DNA of 64,000 nt from Corynebacterium sp. TAE3-ERU12 (lineage in GTDB: Bacteria; Actinomycetota; Actinomycetes; Mycobacteriales; Mycobacteriaceae). The stretch is taken from positions 682,001 to 746,000 of the forward strand of contig NZ_JAHUTM010000001.1 in the NCBI RefSeq assembly GCF_019209905.1, read 5' to 3'. The first letter of the stretch is position 1. The number at the start of each line of letters is the position of its first letter. Below the pieces are notes generated by a model. The model ran no database searches, was not told the DNA's origin, and worked only from the letters and a program-made list of their open reading frames with translations. The position numbers and the translations under genes were made by a program. Shown here piece by piece: positions 50,835 through 61,179 of the stretch.

Positions 50835-51163
50835 TACTGCTGTTCCTTTCGGTGTGTCACTTTTGCCACTGCCGAGGTCAGTACGTCCCACTCATCGTTT
50901 AACTCGGTGAGCCGCTGTCTGCCTGAGGTTGTGAGTTCGTAGATCTTCCTCGGCGGACCTGCTGGGGATTCTTCCCAGGAAGTAGTGACCAACCCGGCTT
51001 TGCGGAGGCGGGACAGTAGTGGGTAGACGGTGCCTGAAGACACTTCCACGCCTGCCTCCTGGCGCAGGCGGTCGAGAAGCTCACCGCCGTAGGAAGGCCT
51101 GCTTTCGAGGAGGCCGAACACGATGAGTTCGATGGCCCCTTTGCGTAACTGTGATTCTGCCAA
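50834..51163 (-). CDS. PadR-family transcriptional regulator
   Basis: 109 residues. The winged helix is typical (ESQLRKGAIELIVFGLLESRPSYGGELLDRL, SSGTVYPLLSRLRKAGLVTT, RKIYELTTSGRQRLTEL). The TTG at 51163 is preferred as start: AAGGGTG lies five bases upstream, and PadR proteins usually begin near this point. An ATG at 51184 directly follows a -10-like TACTAT and would lie outside the mRNA. It heads the ABC operon and probably represses it through the dyad at 51181-51199. Confidence 0.85.
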   Translation of the reverse strand: MAESQLRKGAIELIVFGLLESRPSYGGELLDRLRQEAGVEVSSGTVYPLLSRLRKAGLVTTSWEESPAGPPRKIYELTTSGRQRLTELNDEWDVLTSAVAKVTHRKEQQ

Positions 51164-51180
51164 CGCAACACCCTTGTTAA

Positions 51181-51199
51181 GCATAGTAGCGTGTTATGC
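51181..51199. promoter_or_regulatory. Candidate PadR operator over the operon promoter
   Basis: GCATA and TATGC arms are separated by nine bases and overlap TACTAT, the likely -10 of the leftward padR-ABC operon. An operator overlapping the promoter of its own regulator is the usual PadR arrangement. Confidence 0.5.
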
Positions 51200-51283
51200 A
51201 ACTAAGCCTAGATGTCACACATTGCCATTGCAATGCTCGAATGATCCGCTGGCCATAGCCGACGAAGGCCAGCAGCGTGGGCA

Positions 51284-53017
51284 CTAGGTCACGCTGCGGC
51301 GAACCAGTTGGATATATGCTGGCAGAAGGCCGAAAACAGGGTGATAGCCGGCAGCTGTGACCCAGCTGTGGGCATCGTCGGCGTGCGGGGCGGCGACAAT
51401 GTCGCACTCCACCTGCGCGTCAGGGAAATGCTCAGTGCAGATGTCGCTGAGCGTCTGGACGAACTCGCGGGGCAGATCGGTATCCGTCGCCACCGAAATG
51501 CGGTGCTGGTTGCTCGACGATGGCCGGGAATACGTGACACCCACCCAGACGCCGCCGTCTGGCCGATATTTACGGAGTGCCTGACGTACCGCGGCGAGGG
51601 CAAGCGCTTGACCAGAGGCGGCGGCTTCGCGTGCGCCAAGAGCCCGGGGCCATAGGCATGGCAATGCGGTTGCGTCTTCGGGTTCGGCGGATGCTGTGGG
51701 GCCAGAAAGCGATCCGGCATCGACCACCTCAACAGGGAAATCCAGCCCCTCGTACACCCCGAGAGCGTCAAGAACATCGCACACCTCGTGCACGACGCTG
51801 CCCGGCGGTGCGGATGCGGAGACCTCTACCGTCAGCAGCGGCTGAGAAATGGAATCGCCGGCTGGCTGCACAACATTCGGGCGCACCGCGCGCATAGCGT
51901 TGTCCCCATCGACCGCTAACCCCCAGGTAGCTAGCGATTCCGACATCATCGCTGGAGTAGCCGCCGCTGCGAGGCACCCCGGATCAGTTTCTGCGCACTC
52001 GCGCTGCAGCTGGGCAATAACCTTCTTCGGCGACAGATAGCCACCCTCACGGAGTGCGCGGTCAATGATTGTCTGCCCCGGAATAAACCGGCGCACCTCG
52101 ATTGCGCCGCTGTCAGCGTCCCGGTGGATAACCACCGACGTTGAGCCTGAGGCTATCGAGCCGTCGGAAGCAACAACCGGAGCACAGGAAGCAACCGGGA
52201 GAAGATCCGCCGCCAATGGGATTTTGTACAGCAGGATGGGGACATCTTCTGCGTCCGGTTCGTGGATAGTCGATGGGAAAACAGAATGAGTACGGATGTC
52301 GCCGAAGGTTGCGTGGCAATCAACGACGCTGCCGAAAACGTCGGCAAAGGCCTGTGCCCGGTCAATGAGGTCCTGCAGAACCGGAGCAGTAAAAATCGGG
52401 TCGTCGGCAAGCACATGCAGAGTCAGGGCAGGGGAGTTCGTTGCTGACTCATGATGCGGCAGCACGCTATACGCCAGCCGACCGTAGCCTAGAGCGCCAT
52501 CAGCGGGCTGCGGCGCCGCATCAAATCGGGATACGTATTCGCTGGTGAGTCGCCGCACGACGGAACCGGTAACGCACTCACGCACAGCAAGGGCGAGCAG
52601 ACCTAGGGGTTCGGCGAGGGGCCACGATGGAATGTGGCCCACTAATTGCGAGCTAACGTGTCGAGCTGCCGCAAGCGATGCCTCGGGGGTATAAGCGCGG
52701 TCGTTGCCAGCAGAAGCGTCGAAATCAACCACAGCGAAAGCGTCGTTACCGAGGCCATTTGCGGTCACACACAGCTGTTGGTGGTAGACGTAATCGAGCG
52801 TCGTTTCATCACTAGGTGATCCGCCAAGAAGCCACTGAATACCGGTGTATTCGCGCTCGATTAACTCGAGTGCATCCCTCGCCGCGCCGACACTTTCAAT
52901 GCAAATGTGGCGCGGAGATTCGCCTGGCGCTAGTGACAAGCCCCGCGAGCACCGTGGGATCGCAAGCCCGCAGGCCCATGCTGCAATACCCATCCAGCGC
53001 ACATAATCAATGGTCAT
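51284..53017 (-). CDS. Unrecognised actinobacterial protein, 577 aa
   Basis: 577 residues from the ATG at 53017. No membrane segment or signal peptide. The protein looks like a folded alpha/beta enzyme with repeated segments of similar style (ALTLHVLADDPIFTAPVLQDLIDRAQAFADVFG, LLTVEVSASAPPGSVVHEVCDVLDALG, RISVATDTDLPREFVQTLSDICTEHF). These three related beta-alpha units might reflect a triplicated domain. I see no catalytic motif and do not assign a function. It stands alone between the padR operon and tRNA-Gly. Confidence 0.7.
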   Translation of the reverse strand: MTIDYVRWMGIAAWACGLAIPRCSRGLSLAPGESPRHICIESVGAARDALELIEREYTGIQWLLGGSPSDETTLDYVYHQQLCVTANGLGNDAFAVVDFDASAGNDRAYTPEASLAAARHVSSQLVGHIPSWPLAEPLGLLALAVRECVTGSVVRRLTSEYVSRFDAAPQPADGALGYGRLAYSVLPHHESATNSPALTLHVLADDPIFTAPVLQDLIDRAQAFADVFGSVVDCHATFGDIRTHSVFPSTIHEPDAEDVPILLYKIPLAADLLPVASCAPVVASDGSIASGSTSVVIHRDADSGAIEVRRFIPGQTIIDRALREGGYLSPKKVIAQLQRECAETDPGCLAAAATPAMMSESLATWGLAVDGDNAMRAVRPNVVQPAGDSISQPLLTVEVSASAPPGSVVHEVCDVLDALGVYEGLDFPVEVVDAGSLSGPTASAEPEDATALPCLWPRALGAREAAASGQALALAAVRQALRKYRPDGGVWVGVTYSRPSSSNQHRISVATDTDLPREFVQTLSDICTEHFPDAQVECDIVAAPHADDAHSWVTAAGYHPVFGLLPAYIQLVRRSVT

Positions 53018-53087
53018 GATGTAACCCAGAGTACAACGTACCAGCTGAAAGTGGGGTGTCAAGTGCCCAAAAGGCAACACACGGCGA

Positions 53088-53117
53088 AGACCGCATCTCG
53101 GAGCCGAGATGCGGTCT
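53088..53117. terminator. Terminator of tRNA-Gly
   Basis: A perfect 14-bp stem (53088-53101 with 53104-53117) has only a two-base loop, or fewer pairs with a wider loop. It lies six bases past the encoded CCA of the leftward tRNA. Confidence 0.75.
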
Positions 53118-53122
53118 ATACG

Positions 53123-53197
53123 TGGAGGGGATGACGGGAATCGAACCCGCGTCTTCAGCTTGGAAGGCTGAGGTATTAGCCACTATACGACATCCCC
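53123..53197 (-). tRNA. tRNA-Gly (anticodon TCC)
   Basis: Leftward cloverleaf with acceptor GGGGATG/CATCCCC, discriminator T, anticodon loop CTTCCAA (TCC, reads GGA) and T loop TTCGATT. The 3' CCA is encoded (included in the span). A terminator follows. Confidence 0.93.
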
Positions 53198-53401
53198 AGT
53201 GGCGCAACCGGCGCTGATTATCAGCGTCAGTGCGTAGCAGAGTCTAGCGCACGGGTGCATGGTGAGAAAAACCGTTTTGCGCATAATGTGTGTTGGCGTC
53301 ACCGTCGGCACGCTATTATCCCAGCGTATGGGGTTGGCGGGTTTCTTTAATGGGGCCGTGCGGACACCACTAAACAGGTACACGTACACTGCACCAAGCA
53401 A

Positions 53402-53478
53402 CGGGGTATGGCGCAGCTTGGTAGCGCACTCGCTTTGGGAGCGAGGGGCCGTGGGTTCAAATCCCGCTACCCCGACCA
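53402..53478 (+). tRNA. tRNA-Pro (anticodon TGG)
   Basis: Cloverleaf with acceptor CGGGGTA/TACCCCG, anticodon stem CTCGC/GCGAG with loop TTTGGGA (TGG, reads CCA) and T loop TTCAAAT. The discriminator is A and CCA is encoded. It lies 70 bp before tig on the same strand. Confidence 0.94.
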
Positions 53479-53548
53479 GTAACACGGCAAACCGCCGTGA
53501 ACTGACTAACGAATACCTTTCACATCAACAATCAGGAGTGTTAAGGCA

Positions 53549-54928
53549 GTGAAGAGCTCCGTCGAGAAGCAGAGCGAGACCCGAGTCCAGTTGACCGTCG
53601 AGGTTCCCTTCGACGAGCTCAAGCCGGAGTTCGAACAGGCCTATAAGGCCCTCGCTCAGCAGGTCACCATCCCCGGATTCCGCAAGGGCAAGGCCCCGGC
53701 GAAGCTCCTCGAGGCGCGCATCGGTCGCGGCCCGATTCTGGAGCAGGTCCTCAACGAGATGATCCCTTCTCGTTACGAGCAGGCTGTGCAGGAGCACGAC
53801 GTCAAGCCGATCGGCCAGCCGGAGGTGGACATCACCAAGCTTGAAGACGGCGAGGTCGTCGAATTCACTGCCGACGTTGACGTCCGCCCCGAGATTGAGC
53901 TGCCGGACTTCTCCGATATCGCCGTCGAGGTTGACCCGCTGGTCGCCGATGATGAGGCAGTCGAGGCCGAACTGAACAACCTGCTGGCCCGCTTCGGCTC
54001 CCTGACGGGCGTTGAGCGCCCGGTTGAGAAGGGTGACTTCGTCTCCATCGATCTCTCCGCCACCAAGGACGGCGAGGAAATCGAGGAGGCCTCTACTGAA
54101 GGCATGTCCTACGAGGTTGGCTCCGGTGACCTCATCGACGGCCTGGATGACGCCATTATCGGCTTGTCCGTGGATGAGTCCAAGGAGTTCACCACCACCC
54201 TCGTCGCCGGCGAGCACGAGGGCGAGGATGCCCAGGTCACCGTGGTTGTGCGCTCCGTGAAGGTGCGCGAGCTGCCCGAGGCCGATGACGAGTTCGCTCA
54301 GATGGCTTCCGAGTTCGACACCATCGAAGAGCTGCGCGAGGACCTGGTCAAGAAGGTCGAGCAGACCAAGAAGGGCGAGCAGGCCTCCCAGATTCGCGAC
54401 AAGGTGCTTGCCGACGCTATGGGCAAGACCGAGGTTCCGCTTCCCGAATCCGTGGTCAAGGAGCAGGTCGACGGCCAGTTGCAGCAGCTGCTGAGCCAGT
54501 TCGGTGGCGACGAGCGCGTGCTTAACCAGATGCTCGAGGCCCAGGGCACCTCCCGCGAGGACTTCGACGCTGACTCCCGCAAGTCCGCCGAAGAGGCCGT
54601 GCGCACCCAGCTGTTCCTCGACGCGCTGGCCGAGAAGGTACAGCCTGAGGTCTCGCAGCAGGAGCTGACCGACCACATCCTGTTCACCGCGCAGTCCTAC
54701 GGCATGGACCCGAACCAGTTCGTGCAGCAGATTCAGCAGTCCGGCCAGCTCGGCAACCTCTTCGCCGATGTTCGCCGCGGCAAGGCCCTGGCTGTGTCCA
54801 TCCTCGAAGCCGAGGTTAAGGACACCGAGGGCAATGACATCGATGTCGCCGAGTACTTCGGCCAGAACGACGCCCCGGCCGAGGGCGACGCCGAGACTGA
54901 AACCCAGTCCGAGGGCGACGACGAATAA
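53549..54928 (+). CDS. tig: Trigger factor, ribosome-associated chaperone and PPIase
   Basis: 459 residues from a GTG. The N-terminal ribosome-binding domain carries the signature in [10 protein letters not shown]. The FKBP-type domain starts near 160 ([47 protein letters not shown]). A helical C-terminal cradle and an acidic tail follow. It protects nascent chains at the ribosome exit. Upstream of clpP1/clpP2 as in other bacteria. Confidence 0.97.
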   Translation: MKSSVEKQSETRVQLTVEVPFDELKPEFEQAYKALAQQVTIPGFRKGKAPAKLLEARIGRGPILEQVLNEMIPSRYEQAVQEHDVKPIGQPEVDITKLEDGEVVEFTADVDVRPEIELPDFSDIAVEVDPLVADDEAVEAELNNLLARFGSLTGVERPVEKGDFVSIDLSATKDGEEIEEASTEGMSYEVGSGDLIDGLDDAIIGLSVDESKEFTTTLVAGEHEGEDAQVTVVVRSVKVRELPEADDEFAQMASEFDTIEELREDLVKKVEQTKKGEQASQIRDKVLADAMGKTEVPLPESVVKEQVDGQLQQLLSQFGGDERVLNQMLEAQGTSREDFDADSRKSAEEAVRTQLFLDALAEKVQPEVSQQELTDHILFTAQSYGMDPNQFVQQIQQSGQLGNLFADVRRGKALAVSILEAEVKDTEGNDIDVAEYFGQNDAPAEGDAETETQSEGDDE

Positions 54929-54971
54929 GTCTGTCGGCCCATAGTCGCTAGCCGTTGTGTAGCGACGCACC

Positions 54972-55009
54972 AGCGGGGATAGCCCACAGCAGGCTGTCCC
55001 CGCTTTGCT
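54972..55009 (+). terminator. Terminator of tig
   Basis: AGCGGGGATAGCC pairs with GGCTGTCCCCGCT over 54972-55004 with one mismatch, followed by TTTGCT. The rest of the tig-clpP1 gap holds the ClgR site. Confidence 0.8.
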
Positions 55010-55052
55010 GTAGCGGGGTAGTGGGTGGTCTTTACCCGCCACCGCGCGCCAA

Positions 55053-55066
55053 CGCTGATAGCGAAC
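55053..55066 (+). promoter_or_regulatory. ClgR operator upstream of clpP1-clpP2
   Basis: CGCTGATAGCG followed by AAC fits the core of the published corynebacterial ClgR motif, CGCYNANRGCGWWS, at every position. It lies about 160 bp before clpP1. ClgR is the known activator of clpP1P2 in Corynebacterium, so heat- or stress-linked activation of this operon is expected. Confidence 0.75.
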
Positions 55067-55224
55067 ACCCGCCAAGCGAAGAACAAGATGCCGCGTGTGT
55101 TCGTTAACCTCTAGTGCAAGCACTTGTCACATCACGTGTGCGCCCACATGGACTGCCCGCGAAGGCAGCCCGATGGTGCACTGGGTGTACGACGAGTAAG
55201 GCGAAATGAAAGGGAAGCGTACCG

Positions 55225-55818
55225 ATGAGCGACCAGACCCCCTTGGCGGAGAACGCAGTATTCGACAAGCTCCTGAAGGAGCGCATTGTCTGGCTCGGCG
55301 ACCAGGTTGATGATGACATCGCCAACCGCCTGTGCGCCCAGATGCTGCTGCTAGCGGCGGAAGACCCGGAGCGCGATATCGCGCTCTACATCAACTCCCC
55401 GGGCGGCTCGGTCACCGCGGGTATGGCCATCTACGACACCATGCAGTTCGTGCCCTGCGACGTGGCGACGTATGGCATGGGCCTGGCTGCCTCGATGGGC
55501 CAGTTCCTGCTGTCGGCCGGCGCGAAGGGTAAGCGTTATGCCCTGCCACATGCGCGCATCATGATGCACCAGCCTTCTGCCGGCATCGGTGGTACCGCCT
55601 CGGATATCACCATCCAGGCTGAGCAGTTCGCGCAGACGAAGAAGGAAATGGCCCGGCTCATCTCTGAGCACACCGGCCAGCCGCTGGAGCGCATCGAGGC
55701 TGACTCGGACCGCGACCGCTGGTTCACCGCCAAGGAAGCCCTTGAGTACGGCTTCGTTGACCACGTGGTGACCACGCTGAAGGACACCGCCGGCGATTCC
55801 ACCACGGACCAGGCATAG
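55225..55818 (+). CDS. clpP1: ATP-dependent Clp protease proteolytic subunit 1
   Basis: 197 residues behind AAAGGGAAG. The serine protease motifs are present: [13 protein letters not shown] (catalytic Ser), RIMMHQPS (His) and DSDRDRWF (Asp). In actinobacteria ClpP1 and ClpP2 form a mixed tetradecamer driven by ClpX or ClpC. Operon with clpP2, 24 bp apart. Confidence 0.97.
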   Translation: MSDQTPLAENAVFDKLLKERIVWLGDQVDDDIANRLCAQMLLLAAEDPERDIALYINSPGGSVTAGMAIYDTMQFVPCDVATYGMGLAASMGQFLLSAGAKGKRYALPHARIMMHQPSAGIGGTASDITIQAEQFAQTKKEMARLISEHTGQPLERIEADSDRDRWFTAKEALEYGFVDHVVTTLKDTAGDSTTDQA

Positions 55819-55842
55819 GCAATGGGAGAAAAGGGAAACCAC

Positions 55843-56496
55843 ATGAACGAGATCACTTCGGAAATGAGCCCGGCCATGCAGATGCCGCAGTCACGCTATG
55901 TCCTGCCTTCCTTCGTCGAGCACTCCAGCTTCGGCGCGAAGGAATCCAACCCGTACAACAAGCTGTTTGAGGAGCGCATTATCTTCCTGGGTTCCCAGGT
56001 TGATGACACCGCCGCCAATGACATCATGGCGCAGCTGCTCGTGCTCGAGGGCCTCGACCCCGATCGCGATATCACCATGTACATCAATTCGCCCGGTGGT
56101 TCCTTCACCTCTCTAATGGCGATCTACGACACCATGCAGTACGTGCGCCCCGACGTGCAGACCGTCTGCCTGGGCCAGGCCGCCTCGGCGGCCGCGGTGC
56201 TGTTGGCTGCCGGCGCCCCGGGTAAGCGCGCCGCACTGCCCAACGCGCGTGTGCTTATTCACCAGCCGGCCACCCAGGGTGTCCAGGGTCAGGTGTCTGA
56301 CCTGGAGATCCAGGCCAAGGAGATTGAGCGCATGCGTACCCTCATGGAGCAAACGCTGGCGCTGCACACCGGCCAGACCGCTGAGCAGGTGCGTATCGAC
56401 ACCGACCGCGACAAGATTTTGACCGCCGAAGAGGCCAAGGAATACGGCATCGTGGACCAGGTCTTCGAGTACCGCAAGCTCAATAAGCGCGCCTAG
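55843..56496 (+). CDS. clpP2: ATP-dependent Clp protease proteolytic subunit 2
   Basis: 217 residues. The ATG at 55843 is chosen because GAGAAAAGGG precedes it; an in-frame ATG at 55822 overlaps that site. Catalytic motifs are [14 protein letters not shown] (Ser), RVLIHQPA (His) and DTDRDKIL (Asp). Partner of ClpP1. Confidence 0.97.
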   Translation: MNEITSEMSPAMQMPQSRYVLPSFVEHSSFGAKESNPYNKLFEERIIFLGSQVDDTAANDIMAQLLVLEGLDPDRDITMYINSPGGSFTSLMAIYDTMQYVRPDVQTVCLGQAASAAAVLLAAGAPGKRAALPNARVLIHQPATQGVQGQVSDLEIQAKEIERMRTLMEQTLALHTGQTAEQVRIDTDRDKILTAEEAKEYGIVDQVFEYRKLNKRA

Positions 56497-56523
56497 TACG
56501 TCTTGCGTCAATAGAGCAGCGAA

Positions 56524-56558
56524 AAGCCCGCCACCGGAGTATTTCCGGCGGCGGGCTT
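56524..56558. terminator. Terminator of clpP1-clpP2
   Basis: AAGCCCGCC at 56524-56532 pairs with GGCGGGCTT at 56550-56558, with an inner CCGG/CCGG stem. It lies between convergent clpP2 and the secreted-protein gene and may serve both. Confidence 0.8.
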
Positions 56559-56578
56559 AAGCGATCAATCAGCCGGGG

Positions 56579-57373
56579 TTAGTTCTTGGCGGATTGCACC
56601 TGCACGTGGCCGACTGCGGGCAACACAGTGCACTCAACCTCATCACGGTAGGCAACCGTGCCGTAGGTGGAGATGGTGACAAGGCCCTCTCCGGTGTTGA
56701 TGAGGGTGGAGTTCTGCGGAATCAACGAAAGAGCACCGACGTAGTCATCCATCGGCTCGATACCGGCGGTGAACGTGCTCCAGTTCACCCACATGGCCTT
56801 CAGACCAGCGCCGTCTTTAGGCACGGGGATGAGTTTGTCCGAACCGACCACACTATTGACGAAGATATGCCCCTGGGGGATATACGGGGACAACAGGTTA
56901 TTCGCGCCGATAAGAGGGCCAAGACCGTAGTTCGGGCCGGGCTGCACATAGGACAGGGCGCCGGAGATTTTCGCGTCCGCGAAACCACAACCGGTGACCA
57001 GGTTGGCGGTCCAGAAATCCTTCTTCTCAGTGGAATCGCCCAACGAGGCGGTGGCGTCTTTGTCGACCGAGCCGTCGGCAAGCTTTTCCTGGTTGACCGG
57101 GGCCTGTGCACGCATCTGGGTGAAGGCCTCTGTGGCCCCCTCGCCGAGGAAGGGCAGCAGCTTGGTGAACTCATCAATATTCACGCCACCATCGGCAAGG
57201 GCCTGGTCGAGGATATTGGCGATATCTGCGGGCAGGTTGTCGGCACCCGGCAGAGCGGCGGAACCCGGTGTCTGGGCGTCTGGGGTGGGGGCCGCGACAG
57301 CTACGGGGGTGAGAAGGCCGAGCGAGACAACCATCGTTGTGGTTGCTGCAATGCGGCGCCAGTGGCGTGACAT
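56579..57373 (-). CDS. Secreted protein of unknown function
   Basis: 264 residues from the ATG at 57373 with AAAGGAAT upstream. A signal peptide is clear (basic start SRHWRRIAATT, hydrophobic core MVVSLGLLTPVAVAAP, cleavage after AVAAP-like Ala). The mature part has one Cys pair region (LVTGCGFADAKISGALSYVQPGPNYGLG) and ends in a beta segment. It looks like a corynebacterial cell-envelope protein. Function not recognised. It is divergent from clpX. Confidence 0.75.
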   Translation of the reverse strand: MSRHWRRIAATTTMVVSLGLLTPVAVAAPTPDAQTPGSAALPGADNLPADIANILDQALADGGVNIDEFTKLLPFLGEGATEAFTQMRAQAPVNQEKLADGSVDKDATASLGDSTEKKDFWTANLVTGCGFADAKISGALSYVQPGPNYGLGPLIGANNLLSPYIPQGHIFVNSVVGSDKLIPVPKDGAGLKAMWVNWSTFTAGIEPMDDYVGALSLIPQNSTLINTGEGLVTISTYGTVAYRDEVECTVLPAVGHVQVQSAKN

Positions 57374-57604
57374 GGGGATTCCTTTCATCCGCCGACGATG
57401 GCCGGCACGGAGCAGCAGCGGCAATGACTGCTGTGTGGCAACAATCTTCCCATAGGGTAATCATTTTGAAACCCAAAATCTATTCCTATGGTGGGATATG
57501 CCGGTCTCACCACGCCGCAGAACCGGCTGCCAAGGCGCTACCCATAGTGCGGGGTAGTGTGGGAACGTCCCAGACGTCGGCAACAGAAGGAAGTGGTCGC
57601 TCTT

Positions 57605-58864
57605 ATGGCGCGCATGCAGGAAAGCTCTGACCTCCTGAAGTGCTCCTTCTGTGGCAAAAGCCAGAAGCAGGTCAAAAAGCTCATCGCCGGTCCTGGTGTG
57701 TACATCTGCAATGAGTGCATCGAGCTGTGCAATGAGATCATTGAAGAAGAGCTGGTCACCGGCACCGGCGAGGCCGAAACCGGGGATCGCCTGCCCCGCC
57801 CGGGTGAAATTCGCGACTTCCTCGACCAGTACGTCATTGGCCAGGACTCCGCGAAGCGCACCCTCGCCGTGGCTGTCTACAACCACTACAAGCGCATCAA
57901 CGCCGGTGAACTAGCCGCCGATGATGTGGAGCTGGCCAAGTCCAATATCTTGCTGCTCGGCCCCACCGGCTGCGGTAAGACCTACCTGGCGCAAACCCTG
58001 GCCCGCAAACTTGACGTGCCCTTCGCCATTGCCGACGCCACGAGCCTGACAGAGGCCGGCTACGTCGGTGAAGACGTCGAAAATATTTTGTTGAAGCTGC
58101 TGCAGGCCGCCGACTTTGATGTCGCCAAGGCCCAGCGCGGCATTATTTACGTCGACGAGGTCGACAAGATCTCGCGTAAGAGTGAGAATCCCTCAATTAC
58201 CCGCGATGTTTCTGGCGAAGGTGTGCAGCAGGCGCTGCTGAAGATCTTGGAGGGCACGGTGGCGTCGGTGCCGCCCCAGGGTGGTCGCAAGCACCCGAAT
58301 CAGGAGTTCATCCAGTTCGATACGTCGAATGTGCTCTTCATTGTCGCCGGCGCATTCGCGGGCCTGGAAAAAGTCATCCAGGAACGCGTGGGGCGAAAAG
58401 GCCTTGGCTTTGGTGCCGACGTTCAGTCCGCCGCCGACGAAGCCGATGTTGATGTCTTCGGCAAGGTGCTGCCCGAAGACCTCATCCGATTCGGCATTAT
58501 CCCCGAGTTCATTGGCCGCCTGCCGGTGCTGGCATCGGTGACCAACCTGGACGAAGAAGCGCTGGTGCGGGTACTCACTGAGCCGAAGAACTCCCTGGTC
58601 AAGCAGTACGAGCGCCTGTTCACAATGGACGATGTGGAGCTCATCATCGACGATGCAGCGCTACACGCTATCGCGGCTAAGGCCATTGCACGCAATACCG
58701 GTGCCCGTGGTCTGCGCGGCATTATGGAGGAAATCCTGATGCCGGTGATGTTCGACGTGCCAGACCGCGATGATGTGGTGCGGGTGCGTGTGACCAAGGA
58801 ATGCGTCGACGGCGCGGCCGAACCGGAGCTTATTACCGCTGACCAGGACGAGCGCTCCGCCTAA
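57605..58864 (+). CDS. clpX: ATP-dependent Clp protease ATP-binding subunit ClpX
   Basis: 419 residues. The N-terminal zinc domain has Cys13, 16, 35 and 38. The AAA+ part has Walker A GPTGCGKT, Walker [11 protein letters not shown], the IGF-type loop region and the sensor regions ([19 protein letters not shown]). It unfolds substrates and feeds them to ClpP1P2. The start ATG has AAGGAAG about 12 nt upstream; a second ATG three codons later is possible. Confidence 0.97.
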   Translation: MARMQESSDLLKCSFCGKSQKQVKKLIAGPGVYICNECIELCNEIIEEELVTGTGEAETGDRLPRPGEIRDFLDQYVIGQDSAKRTLAVAVYNHYKRINAGELAADDVELAKSNILLLGPTGCGKTYLAQTLARKLDVPFAIADATSLTEAGYVGEDVENILLKLLQAADFDVAKAQRGIIYVDEVDKISRKSENPSITRDVSGEGVQQALLKILEGTVASVPPQGGRKHPNQEFIQFDTSNVLFIVAGAFAGLEKVIQERVGRKGLGFGADVQSAADEADVDVFGKVLPEDLIRFGIIPEFIGRLPVLASVTNLDEEALVRVLTEPKNSLVKQYERLFTMDDVELIIDDAALHAIAAKAIARNTGARGLRGIMEEILMPVMFDVPDRDDVVRVRVTKECVDGAAEPELITADQDERSA

Positions 58865-58877
58865 TGGGCGCCGTCGG

Positions 58878-59654
58878 CTAGTCCTGGTAGATATCAGTGA
58901 AATCCGGGGCTACTTCGTCGGCGACGACCTGAGTGTCGTCCTCGCCGTAGACCTCGTCGGCAAGCTTGATCTGAACCTTCGTTTTTTCAGCCGGTAGTTC
59001 GATTCCGGTGTACGACGTATCGCCGGAGCCACCAGAGCTCGAGGTGAGAAAACCAATGATGGTGTCCGTCACCAATGCGCGGGTGCGATCGCGCAGGGCC
59101 TCGGCTGTGAGCGGCATGGAATAAATACCGTGGAAGGCCGGGTCGCCCAGGGTGGGGAAGCAGCACATCGAGGCGCAGATGAAGTGGATATCCAGGGCCG
59201 ACACGTCGGTGCGGAATGCCCCCAGGTCGCGGCCTAATAGCAGGATGCGGTCGTATTCCTGAACTGCTGGGTGCTGTTCGACGAGATCCCCGGACTCGCC
59301 CGGAGGCAGTATCGGGTGAAGATTCTCCGCGGTAATCAGGCGCACTGAATTGGGGGAGGAGAAGAAGGCGTCAAAGACTCGGCCAATGACCTCACGCATC
59401 GCCTCAACAGGCACATCGGCGGTGGAGCGAAGCTGTTCGGCCGGGATATGCAGCAGGCGCAGGCCGTAGCGGAGCGTCTCGCGGTACAGCGAGGTTTTAT
59501 CCCGGTAGTGGTAGGTCAGCTGCCGGCGGGTCACCCCAGCGGTCTGGGCGATCTCATCGAGGCGAGTATTGGCGAAACCCTTGCGAACGAACAGGTCCAG
59601 TGCTGCTTCCAGTACTGTGCGCTCGGCAAACTCGTCGTTCCCAGGTGGGGTCAT
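58878..59654 (-). CDS. TetR-family transcriptional regulator
   Basis: 258 residues from the ATG at 59654 with GAGGAAGG upstream. The helix-turn-helix is FVRKGFANTRLDEIAQTAGVTRRQLTYHYRDKTSLYRETL, residues 22-62. The ligand domain is all-helical, with an unusual acidic, Tyr-rich tail (EVYGEDDTQVVADEVAPDFTDIYQD). No adjacent target is obvious. A dyad about 80 bp upstream suggests autoregulation. Confidence 0.88.
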   Translation of the reverse strand: MTPPGNDEFAERTVLEAALDLFVRKGFANTRLDEIAQTAGVTRRQLTYHYRDKTSLYRETLRYGLRLLHIPAEQLRSTADVPVEAMREVIGRVFDAFFSSPNSVRLITAENLHPILPPGESGDLVEQHPAVQEYDRILLLGRDLGAFRTDVSALDIHFICASMCCFPTLGDPAFHGIYSMPLTAEALRDRTRALVTDTIIGFLTSSSGGSGDTSYTGIELPAEKTKVQIKLADEVYGEDDTQVVADEVAPDFTDIYQD

Positions 59655-59735
59655 GGAGCCTTCCTCGACGGGGGTGTGCAATAGCGCCAGCAATAACTGC
59701 CGACGCCGACGTCACCGCGTCCACGCAGTGCCGTC

Positions 59736-59756
59736 ATTACTGCAATTAACTGTAAT
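59736..59756. promoter_or_regulatory. Candidate TetR operator
   Basis: ATTAC and GTAAT arms bound a 21-bp imperfect palindrome (ATTACTG...CTGTAAT) in an AT-rich island. It lies 82 bp upstream of the leftward TetR gene. Spacing and size suit a TetR dimer. Confidence 0.5.
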
Positions 59757-59778
59757 CGTGTGGCGAAGGCTGCAAAGA

Positions 59779-59807
59779 GTGATGCACCCCCGCCATGCGG
59801 GGAACAC
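59779..59807 (-). repeat. Solitary type I-E CRISPR-repeat-like sequence
   Basis: Read leftward, the 29 bases begin GTGTTCCCCGC and form a CCCCGC/GCGGGG hairpin with a three-base apex. This is the length, opening and palindrome of type I-E CRISPR repeats. Only one copy exists here, there are no spacers, and no cas gene is in the window. It may be a stand-alone repeat unit or a chance hairpin. The remainder of the 59655-60087 gap contains the TetR dyad and the mdh promoter region but no gene. Confidence 0.35.
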
Positions 59808-59934
59808 CATCGACAAAACTCCCGGTTGTTGCGGGTGAATAACCGCTGCACGGGGGTAATTAGACCCTCGTGTGGGTATTCCGCCTGGATGGGCAGGCAC
59901 TGTTTAGCCGCGGTTGTGTTGGTTCTGTGCGTGA

Positions 59935-61071
<1,137 letters not shown>

Positions 61072-61090
61072 TAATAGTTGCGCACTGACC

Positions 61091-61145
61091 AGCGCCGAGG
61101 CTGTATCTGTGAGGGCTTAGTCCTTAGCGGAATGGCCTCGGCGCT
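61091..61145. terminator. 11-bp inverted repeat between mdh and valS
   Basis: AGCGCCGAGGC at 61091-61101 is exactly complementary to 61135-61145 around a 33-nt loop. It likely ends mdh transcription despite lacking T residues. Its right arm touches the -35 of valS. Confidence 0.5.
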
Positions 61146-61172
61146 TCAGCATGTCCGGGCACCCTTTAGACT
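61144..61172 (+). promoter_or_regulatory. Promoter of valS, leaderless
   Basis: CTTCAG at 61144-61149 and TAGACT at 61167-61172 are 17 bp apart, and the GTG start at 61180 lies seven bases past the -10. There is no ribosome site, so translation should start at the mRNA 5' end. Confidence 0.55.
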
Positions 61173-61179
61173 GTCCTGC

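Noticed and set aside
53525..55123. Long minus-strand frame opposite tig
   Set aside because: It is a Leu-rich antisense artefact of GC-rich coding sequence; trigger factor on the plus strand is unambiguous.
59779..59807. CRISPR array
   Set aside because: Only one repeat-like unit is present, with no regularly spaced copies and no cas genes, so an array is not supported.
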